7,233 bases of DNA from Caryophanales bacterium UBA3260 (lineage in GTDB: Bacteria > Bacillota_I > Bacilli_A > RF39 > UBA660): positions 1 through 7,233 of the forward strand of contig DEUO01000085.1 in the NCBI GenBank assembly GCA_002362595.1, read 5' to 3'. The notes under the pieces are model-generated. The model ran no database searches. It was not told where the DNA came from and was given only the letters and a program-made list of their open reading frames with translations. Shown in pieces: positions 1 through 6,406 of this stretch (position 1 is its first letter; every line of letters starts with the position of its first letter). The position numbers and the translations under genes are program-made.

Positions 1-175
1 TTCTCTTTAACTATATTCTTCAAGAGTATAAATTTTAATATTATTAAGAGATGTATTTATTTTTTTTAATAAATTTATTTTATTAGTGTGAGATGTTATT
101 ATTATTTTATTGCTCATTATTACCACCTTTTTAATTTTATCATAAGAGAGAAAAGAAGAATATAGTTAAAGAGAA
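1..175. repeat. Perfect 21-bp inverted repeat flanking a 133-bp segment
   Basis: Bases 1-21 are the exact reverse complement of 155-175. Base 22 no longer pairs with 154, so the inner limit is 21 bp. The outer limit is unknown because the left arm touches the window edge. The enclosed 133 bp carries a ribosome binding site and start codon reading left. The left arm forms the 3' end of that frame, and the right arm lies in its upstream region. It could be an invertible segment, a small hairpin or MITE-like element, or a fold-back artefact at a contig end. The repeat itself is seen directly; its nature is not resolved. Confidence 0.8.
7..117 (-). CDS. Short leftward reading frame, 36 aa, possibly a truncated gene start
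   Basis: A start codon at 117-115 is preceded on the minus strand by a strong AAAGGTGG ribosome binding site at about 122-129. A TATGAT-like -10 box lies at 139-144, but no convincing -35 is seen. The frame encodes 36 residues and stops at 9-7, inside the left arm of the 21-bp inverted repeat. The peptide begins MSNKIIITSHTNK and ends NIKIYTLEEYS, which looks like the first beta strand and helix of a larger alpha/beta protein and not a finished small protein. A real gene start may have been cut where the inverted repeat begins. No function is assigned. A genuine 36-residue peptide is the alternative. Confidence 0.4.
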   Translation of the reverse strand: MSNKIIITSHTNKINLLKKINTSLNNIKIYTLEEYS

Positions 176-213
176 AAGATAGTATAAAAAATTATTATAG
201 TTAAATTTTATTT

Positions 214-243
214 TTGAAATTTACATTAAATTAATCATATGAT
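214..243 (+). promoter_or_regulatory. Probable sigma-A promoter of rnr
   Basis: TTGAAA at 214-219 and TATGAT at 238-243 are separated by 18 bp, each close to the vegetative consensus. Transcription would start near 250, giving a 5' leader of about 25 nt before the ribonuclease R start at 275. In DNA this AT-rich, chance matches are common. Confidence 0.5.
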
Positions 244-274
244 ATTTTATTATTAGTGGGATGGTGAATGTTAT

Positions 275-3200
275 ATGAATAGATTAGAAACAAGTGTACT
301 TATGGCTTTAAATAAGCCTGGCTTAGCTGGTAAAACAATGAATATTGCTGAAGTAATTAAGGAGGTAAGCCGCATTGCTTTAAGCGAAAGAGACAATGAC
401 TATTTAGCTTTATCTGTTAATAAAGGAAAAGATATTGTCTTAAATTCTATTGCTAAAAAAATTGATGATTTGGTAATAGCTAGTGAAGATATTAAAGAAA
501 AATTAAAGAGTGAAGAATTCGTAATAGCTAAAGTTAAAAGAGTTGATGATAAGACTTTAGAAGTTGTTGATGTAGAAAGCCTTTGCACAAGAGAACAAGT
601 TAGTAAATGCTTAGAAGCTTTAGAAGAAAAGGGTCTAGTTTATGTGGTAAATGGACTTTATAGAGCTTTTCCTAAAGATAAAGGTTATATACAAGGAATT
701 GTATATTTTGATGAAAACAATAATGGAATTGTCTATGGAGAAGATGGTACATATTTTATTAATAGTTTTGATTTGGCCGGTGTACTTAACGAAGACTTGG
801 TAGTAATTGTCCCGAGCAATAAACTTCGTGGTGAACAAATAGTAGCAAAAATAAATAAAGTTGTTAGGCGCAGCGATGGTTTAATGTCCGCTACTGTTGT
901 TATTAGAAACGGAAAAAAACAAATAAAAGCTGATAATAAGGTATTTTACTATACTTTGATTATTGATGATGAAGAGTTAGAAAATTATCAAGAAGGGGAT
1001 AAGCTTTTAGTAAAAGTAGATGTTCCTAAGGATAAAAAGATATTTGCACATGTTATAAGAAAACTTGGTTTAGAAGATGTTAAAGAAGAAAGTGTTATTT
1101 CTGTTACAGATGATATAGAATATACTAGTGAAGTAGAAGTAACGGAAATAAATGTTTTAAGTACTGAGCAAGTAAAAGATTTAATACTATTATATATAAA
1201 TAGAAATGTAACTAAGAGTTATAGTTATAATGAAATATATAGAAATGTATTAAGAGATGTTAAAGATATGTCTTTAAAAAAGATGATATTTGAAAAAGCA
1301 ATTAAAGAACTAGAAGAAAATGGAGATATTGTAATGACTAACGGGGGATTATATAAAGTTTTAGATAAGAATTGTGGCTTTGTTCAAGGTAAGATAAAGA
1401 TTAATAAATTTAATGAAGGTTTAGTTGAAGATACTGAAGGTATAACCTATTTAATTAATACAGAGGATTTATGCGATGCATTAGATGGTGATATAGTACT
1501 TATTAAACCTACTGGTAAAATTAAAGATGGTAAAGTAATTAGTAAAGTAGAAAGAATTATAAAGAGAAAAGATGGATTAGTGGTTGTTGAAGTAAGCAAG
1601 AATAATAATGGTGAATATTATTTAAGACCATTTAATGCTACTTTGGCACATCCTATAAAGATTAATAATTATAGTATGAAACCTTTGGTAGAAGGAGATA
1701 GAATATTAGTTAAGATAGATGAATTAACTAATGATGAATGTTATTATGCTGGATTTATAAAGAATATAGGACATAAAGATGATCCTGATGCTGATTTACA
1801 AGTTATAGCTATTCAAAATGATATAGTAGTAGATTTTTCTAAAGAAGCGTTAGATGAAGCTGATAGAATACCTACAGAGGTTTTACCTGAAGAAAAGGTT
1901 GGTAGATTAGATTTAACTGATAAATTAATATATTCAATTGATGGTGCTTCTACTAAAGATAGAGATGATGCTATTAGTATTGAAGTATTAGATAATGGTA
2001 ATTATAGAGTTGGAGTACATATTGCTGATGTTTCTCATTATGTTCATCCAGGGATGAAATTATGGGATGAAGCATTAAGACGTGGTACTAGTGTATATAT
2101 GATAGATACTGTTATTCCAATGATACCTCATAAATTGTCTAATGGTATATGTTCATTAAATGAAGGTGTTGATAGATTAGCTTTTAGTTGTATTATGGAA
2201 GTTACTCCTAAAGGTCAAATAATTAGTTATGATTTTGTTGATACTTTAATTAATTCAAGAAAAGCTATGACTTATGAAGCTGTAAATGAAATATTTGAAG
2301 AAGGTAATGTTCCTGAAGGATATGAAGAGTTCTACGATAATTTAGTATTAATGAAAGATTTATCTGATAAATTAGAACGTATTAAAGAACGTCGTGGATA
2401 TATTAATTTTGGAACTAATGATTTAGAGATTGTTAGAGATGAAGAAGGTAAACCATTAAGTTTTAAACAAAGACAACAAAGGACAGCAGAAAAGATTATT
2501 GAAAACTTAATGTTACTTGCTGGAGAATGTTATGCAACTTATATGGTTATTCCTACTCCACTACGTGTTCATGAAAAGCCAGATGAAGATAAAGTTGAAG
2601 AAGCTTTTGATTTATTAGAGAAAAGTGGAATTAAAGTAAAGTCTTGTCAAGAAATAGTAAATGGTAAAGTATTACAACAAGTTCTTAAGCAAATAGAAAG
2701 TGAAGATGAACGTGTAATTGCAGCTAATATATTATTACGTTCTATGAAACGTGCAAGATATGATATTAATGAAATAGGTCATTTTGGATTAGGATTAAAT
2801 ACATATGGTCATTGGACTAGTCCTATTAGACGTGCAGCAGATTTAAGAGGTCATTATAATTTACGTATTCAAAGAGATAATATGGGTTATATTAAGGATT
2901 TTGATAAATTTACTGAAGAAATGGAAAGTTTCTGTTATCATATTTCTAGAACAGAAAGAAATGCTGATAATGCGGAACAAGAAGCTAATGAGTATGAAAT
3001 GGTTAAATATGTATTAAGTCATTTAGGAGAAAAGTTTGAATGTCATGTAACATTTATTAGTCCAAGAGTTATTTTTGTTAAAACAATCGATGGTATTGAT
3101 GGCAAGATTCTTACTGAGAATATAAAAGGCGATTCATTTAGATTTAATGATAGAGCATTTGCTTTTGTTGGTAAGAAATCTAAGAAAAGAATTAAGATTG

Positions 3201-3316
3201 GTACGCAGTTAATTGTTACAGCAATTGATGCTGATCATGATTTTGGTTCTGTTGCTTTTGGAATAGAAGAAGATGACTTAAAACTTATTAAAGGGCGAAA
3301 TAAAAGAGCTGTATAA
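275..3316 (+). CDS. rnr: Ribonuclease R (3'-5' exoribonuclease), long form with duplicated N-terminal module
   Basis: Processive 3'-5' hydrolytic exoribonuclease of the RNase II/RNB family, which degrades structured RNA, decaying mRNA and faulty rRNA in the cytoplasm. The RNB domain spans about residues 545-890. It keeps the metal-binding cluster IDGASTKDRDDA, with Asp556, Asp562, Asp564 and Asp565, plus RGTSVYMID, the HEKPDEDK motif at 767-774 and TSPIRR at 848-853. An S1 domain covers about 918-996. At 1013 residues the protein is well above the usual 700-820. Residues about 100-265 and 330-500 are two copies of a winged-helix plus cold-shock-like module, with matching segments LEALEEKGLVYVVNGLYR/IKELEENGDIVMTNGGLY and VVRRSDGL/IIKRKDGL. 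The segment after SPIRR reads AADLRGHY, unlike the common YPDLLVHR. The start at 275 follows GGATGGTGA by 7 nt. The stop lies within the terminator hairpin. Family assignment is very secure; the effect of the duplication is unknown. Confidence 0.97.
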   Translation: MNRLETSVLMALNKPGLAGKTMNIAEVIKEVSRIALSERDNDYLALSVNKGKDIVLNSIAKKIDDLVIASEDIKEKLKSEEFVIAKVKRVDDKTLEVVDVESLCTREQVSKCLEALEEKGLVYVVNGLYRAFPKDKGYIQGIVYFDENNNGIVYGEDGTYFINSFDLAGVLNEDLVVIVPSNKLRGEQIVAKINKVVRRSDGLMSATVVIRNGKKQIKADNKVFYYTLIIDDEELENYQEGDKLLVKVDVPKDKKIFAHVIRKLGLEDVKEESVISVTDDIEYTSEVEVTEINVLSTEQVKDLILLYINRNVTKSYSYNEIYRNVLRDVKDMSLKKMIFEKAIKELEENGDIVMTNGGLYKVLDKNCGFVQGKIKINKFNEGLVEDTEGITYLINTEDLCDALDGDIVLIKPTGKIKDGKVISKVERIIKRKDGLVVVEVSKNNNGEYYLRPFNATLAHPIKINNYSMKPLVEGDRILVKIDELTNDECYYAGFIKNIGHKDDPDADLQVIAIQNDIVVDFSKEALDEADRIPTEVLPEEKVGRLDLTDKLIYSIDGASTKDRDDAISIEVLDNGNYRVGVHIADVSHYVHPGMKLWDEALRRGTSVYMIDTVIPMIPHKLSNGICSLNEGVDRLAFSCIMEVTPKGQIISYDFVDTLINSRKAMTYEAVNEIFEEGNVPEGYEEFYDNLVLMKDLSDKLERIKERRGYINFGTNDLEIVRDEEGKPLSFKQRQQRTAEKIIENLMLLAGECYATYMVIPTPLRVHEKPDEDKVEEAFDLLEKSGIKVKSCQEIVNGKVLQQVLKQIESEDERVIAANILLRSMKRARYDINEIGHFGLGLNTYGHWTSPIRRAADLRGHYNLRIQRDNMGYIKDFDKFTEEMESFCYHISRTERNADNAEQEANEYEMVKYVLSHLGEKFECHVTFISPRVIFVKTIDGIDGKILTENIKGDSFRFNDRAFAFVGKKSKKRIKIGTQLIVTAIDADHDFGSVAFGIEEDDLKLIKGRNKRAV

Positions 3317-3325
3317 GCTCTTTTT
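3302..3325. terminator. Bidirectional intrinsic terminator between rnr and the convergent small gene
   Basis: AAAAGAGCT at 3302-3310 pairs perfectly with AGCTCTTTT at 3316-3324 around a GTATA loop. The stem has T-rich 3' flanks on both strands, so it can stop transcription from either side. It overlaps the last codons and stop of rnr and abuts the stop codon of the minus-strand membrane protein gene. Confidence 0.85.
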
Positions 3326-3551
3326 ATCTGTTTATAATAGCTAAACAAACCATTATTATAGCAATTACTCCTATAGCAATTAGAAATAAATTAACAATAT
3401 CACTACCTACTTTACCTGCTATTACATCATATGTAACTTCTTTTATCATAAGGAAGAAGTCACTAATTGCTTTACCAATATCTTTAAATTCATCCATTAA
3501 TTGGTCCCAGAAGGTTTGTTTTACTAAAATATAACTCAATAAAAGATTCAT
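3324..3551 (-). CDS. Small single-pass membrane protein, 75 aa, function unknown
   Basis: Encodes 75 residues: a short hydrophobic start (MNLLLSYILV), an amphipathic stretch rich in acidic and aromatic residues (about 13-45), and one clear transmembrane helix at about 52-73 ending CLAIINR. The start at 3551 is chosen because GGGAAGTG lies just upstream. An in-frame ATG at 3602 would begin inside the -35 box of a near-consensus promoter (3574-3602), so it cannot be used from that promoter. The gene converges on rnr, sharing its terminator, and diverges from tRNA-His. The tail-anchor layout loosely recalls SecE-size proteins, but no SecE signature is seen and no family is recognised. Promoter, ribosome binding site and terminator together make it very likely expressed. 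Confidence 0.75.
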   Translation of the reverse strand: MNLLLSYILVKQTFWDQLMDEFKDIGKAISDFFLMIKEVTYDVIAGKVGSDIVNLFLIAIGVIAIIMVCLAIINR

Positions 3552-3573
3552 TATTATCACTTCCCTATTTTTA

Positions 3574-3602
3574 ATTATAATATATACTTGCATTTTGTTC
3601 AA
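3574..3602 (-). promoter_or_regulatory. Near-consensus promoter of the small membrane protein gene
   Basis: Read on the minus strand, TTGAAC (3602-3597) and a perfect TATAAT (3579-3574) are separated by exactly 17 bp. Initiation near 3567 leaves about 15 nt before the ATG at 3551, just enough for the GGGAAGTG ribosome binding site. This decides the start codon of the downstream gene. Confidence 0.8.
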
Positions 3603-3616
3603 TTATTTGTTATTCT
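3588..3616 (+). promoter_or_regulatory. Probable promoter of tRNA-His, overlapping the divergent promoter
   Basis: TTGCAT at 3588-3593 and TATTCT at 3611-3616 are 17 bp apart and sit 13 bp upstream of the mature tRNA 5' end, a usual distance for a tRNA promoter. It overlaps the opposite-facing promoter at 3574-3602, so polymerases at the two may exclude each other. The match is moderate. Confidence 0.45.
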
Positions 3617-3628
3617 ATTTATGCGTAT

Positions 3629-3705
3629 GGCGAAATTGGTGAAGTGGTTAACACACCAGATTGTGGCTCTGGCACGCGTGGGTTCGATTCCCACATTTCG
3701 CCCCA
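3629..3705 (+). tRNA. tRNA-His (anticodon GTG)
   Basis: A complete cloverleaf. The acceptor stem GCGAAAT (3630-3636) pairs with ATTTCGC (3695-3701). The extra G at 3629 opposite C at 3702 is the G-1:C73 pair that identifies histidine tRNAs. The anticodon stem CCAGA/TCTGG presents GTG at 3663-3665. The T arm is GTGGG-TTCGATT-CCCAC, and CCA is encoded at 3703-3705. The D arm carries AAGTGGTTAA. It is the last clearly chromosomal gene before the mobile-element genes. Confidence 0.97.
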
Positions 3706-3743
3706 TTGTGAAATCTGCTCGAACTTTTCGAGATAAGATAAAT

Positions 3744-3772
3744 AACTAATCCAAATTTGGGTTAGTTTTTTT
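3744..3772 (+). terminator. Intrinsic terminator after tRNA-His
   Basis: AACTAATCC (3744-3752) pairs with GGGTTAGTT (3759-3767) through 9 bp including one T-G wobble, with an AAATTT loop, followed by seven T residues. A small CTCGAA/TTCGAG hairpin (3718-3732) lies between the tRNA and this terminator and could mark 3'-trailer processing. Confidence 0.88.
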
Positions 3773-3816
3773 GTGTTAATAAAAACTATCTACTTTAAAA
3801 AGGAAGGATGGGAACA

Positions 3817-4089
3817 ATGGTAAATATTATTAAAGAAGAACTTTCATTAGAAGAATCATTAAAAAAGAAAATTGAGTTTATATGTGATTTTACTAATAAT
3901 AAACCTACTATTATTAATGGTAGTATTAGAAAAATTGATAGAACTAATTTAATTTATATTGAGCCACATAGAATAATTATTAATAATACTACATTTCTAG
4001 CATTTAATTATTCTAATGAAATATTTATTGAAAATTTATCTAATAGGATTAAATTATCAGAACTAGAAGATTATTTAAAAACTATCTAA
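3817..4089 (+). CDS. Hypothetical 90-aa protein at the left side of the element
   Basis: An isolated gene between the tRNA terminator and the recombinase leader promoter. The ATG at 3817 is preferred over the in-frame ATG at 3808, because AGGAAGG (3801-3807) is 9 nt from the former and directly abuts the latter. The protein opens with a charged helix (about residues 5-26), then alternating hydrophobic strands (KPTIINGSIRKID, NLIYIE, RIIINNTTFLAFNY), and ends in a helix (78-89). This suggests a small beta-barrel or SH3-like core. The IxGxIxxID pattern faintly recalls YolD-like proteins of low-GC bacteria, but that is too weak to assign. There is no signal peptide or membrane segment. A directionality or copy-control accessory is possible but unproven. 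Confidence 0.7.
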   Translation: MVNIIKEELSLEESLKKKIEFICDFTNNKPTIINGSIRKIDRTNLIYIEPHRIIINNTTFLAFNYSNEIFIENLSNRIKLSELEDYLKTI

Positions 4090-4098
4090 ATACTATTT

Positions 4099-4116
4099 AT
4101 TCCCTAATCAGAGAAT
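4099..4116. promoter_or_regulatory. Imperfect dyad touching the -35 box of the leader promoter, possible operator
   Basis: Bases 4099-4116 form an 18-bp imperfect palindrome with 7 of 9 symmetric pairs matching (ATTC...GAAT ends). It ends at the first base of the TTGACA box of the recombinase leader promoter. The position suits a repressor or activator site, though no regulator gene is recognised in the window. Confidence 0.3.
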
Positions 4117-4143
4117 TGACAAATCATAAAAAAGTGATATTAT
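4116..4143 (+). promoter_or_regulatory. Promoter of the leader peptide and serine recombinase
   Basis: A perfect TTGACA at 4116-4121 and TATTAT at 4138-4143 are 16 bp apart. Transcription would start near 4150, giving a leader RNA of about 160 nt before the recombinase start. That leader contains the small peptide gene and the terminator hairpin. Confidence 0.7.
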
Positions 4144-4188
4144 AAATAACCAATGAAAGAGGTATGCTCTAGAAATGGAGGTACAGCT

Positions 4189-4266
4189 ATGAAGAATAGA
4201 CACTATTTATTGAAAATTTATAATATTGAATTAATTGAGGAGTCAGTAGTATTTAGACTTTATTAA
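4189..4266 (+). CDS. 25-residue leader peptide of the recombinase attenuator
   Basis: A short gene with a strong GGAGG (4177-4181) seven bases before ATG 4189. It encodes MKNRHYLLKIYNIELIEE and seven more residues, ending FRLY. Its last codons form the 5' arm and loop of the intrinsic terminator at 4237-4288, and its TAA stop (4264-4266) opens the 3' arm. A ribosome reaching or stalling near the end would physically block the terminator. This is the layout of leader-peptide attenuation known from amino-acid operons and antibiotic-inducible genes. An in-frame ATG at 4153 would add 12 residues but has no ribosome binding site. What would stall the ribosome is not evident: the peptide has no run of one amino acid, though it is rich in Leu, Ile and Tyr. 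Confidence 0.65.
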   Translation: MKNRHYLLKIYNIELIEESVVFRLY

Positions 4267-4288
4267 ATACTATTGTCTCCTCTTTTTT
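4237..4288 (+). terminator. Strong intrinsic terminator (attenuator) upstream of the serine recombinase
   Basis: Bases 4237-4255 pair with 4264-4282: 19 positions with one T-T mismatch and one G-T wobble, an 8-nt loop, then six T residues at 4283-4288. It lies 5 bases before the recombinase ribosome binding site and inside the same transcript. Recombinase expression therefore needs read-through or disruption of this hairpin. A competing pairing exists upstream: AGACA (4198-4202) with TGTCT (4274-4278), and TATTTA (4204-4209) with TAAATA (4264-4269). This would act as an antiterminator. Hairpin strength is plain from the sequence; the regulatory switch is inferred. Confidence 0.85.
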
Positions 4289-4293
4289 AGTAA

Positions 4294-6159
<1,866 letters not shown>

Positions 6160-6177
6160 AATGCGTGGCACGTTTTG

Positions 6178-6269
6178 TTTACGAAGTAAATGAAAGTGGC
6201 GATAGCAATTTAAAAATTAATACTTTATGTAGTTTTAACTATTTACGAAGTTTATAGTTATTACGAAAT
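6178..6269 (+). repeat. Three copies of a TTACGAA motif in the structured region
   Basis: TTTACGAAGT occurs identically at 6178-6187 and 6242-6251, and a variant ATTACGAAAT at 6260-6269. The first two place ACGAAG in or near hairpin loops. The motif can also pair with TTCGT (6362-6366) in the 3' strand of the closing helix. The copies may be protein-binding iterons for the relaxase or alternative RNA pairings. Confidence 0.55.
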
Positions 6270-6275
6270 AAAGTA
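6221..6275. other. Candidate oriT core of the MobV relaxase
   Basis: TACTTTAT (6221-6228) and ATAAAGTA (6268-6275) are perfect inverted arms about 130-185 bp upstream of the relaxase start, where MobV elements carry their origin of transfer. The arms contain ACTTTAT/ATAAAGT, which, as I recall it, also forms the inverted repeat at the pMV158 oriT, though with a much shorter loop there. No nick site is identified with confidence. Confidence 0.3.
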
Positions 6276-6406
6276 AACGGTTTCTAAGGTGGTAAACCTT
6301 AGCTTCCATATCTTGTTTTTGACAAGATATATAGGAAGTTATGAATAATGACAAAGCCACTTTCGTGCCATTTTCAATATTCATAAGATAAGGAGGTGTA
6401 ATCTAT

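Larger units (their letters stand above)
6166..6386 (+). ncRNA. Multi-branched structured region between recombinase and relaxase (oriT and/or cis-regulatory RNA)
   Basis: A closing helix is formed in two blocks: TGGCACG (6166-6172) and AAAGTGGC (6193-6200) pair with one continuous 3' strand at 6356-6370. A TTTAC-GAA-GTAAA hairpin (6178-6190) is extruded between the blocks. Enclosed are TACTTTAT (6221-6228) with ATAAAGTA (6268-6275), which contains TAACTAT/ATAGTTA (6236-6260). Also enclosed are CTAAGG/CCTTAG (6284-6302), and a long hairpin CTTCC plus ATATCTTGT (6303-6316) with ACAAGATAT and GGAAG (6322-6338). TTATGAATA (6339-6347) can pair with TATTCATAA (6378-6386), crossing the closing helix as a pseudoknot and ending just before the relaxase ribosome binding site. 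No long reading frame fills the region, and no hairpin is followed by a T tract, so they are not terminators. No known RNA family is recognised. Pairings are from direct reading, not from a folding run. Confidence 0.65.

Noticed and set aside
358..366. AAGGAGGT ribosome-binding-like sequence inside rnr
   Set aside because: No start codon follows at a suitable distance; it encodes Lys-Glu-Val in the rnr frame.
400..838. Two minus-strand open frames within rnr (400-588 and 635-838)
   Set aside because: They lie antisense to a strongly conserved gene, have no ribosome binding site that I can see, and show no protein-like features.
3552..3602. Upstream extension of the small membrane protein gene to the ATG at 3602
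   Set aside because: That ATG lies inside the -35 box of the gene's own promoter and lacks a ribosome binding site; the ATG at 3551 has both in the right places.
3808..3816. ATG at 3808 as start of the 90-residue gene
   Set aside because: It abuts the AGGAAGG site; ATG 3817 has better spacing.
6303..6338. Long hairpin as recombinase terminator
   Set aside because: It is not followed by a T tract, and it is nested in the larger fold.
6319..6347. TTGACA at 6319-6324 as -35 box of a relaxase promoter
   Set aside because: No acceptable -10 box lies 16-18 bp downstream, and the TTGACA is fully explained as part of the 6303-6338 hairpin.
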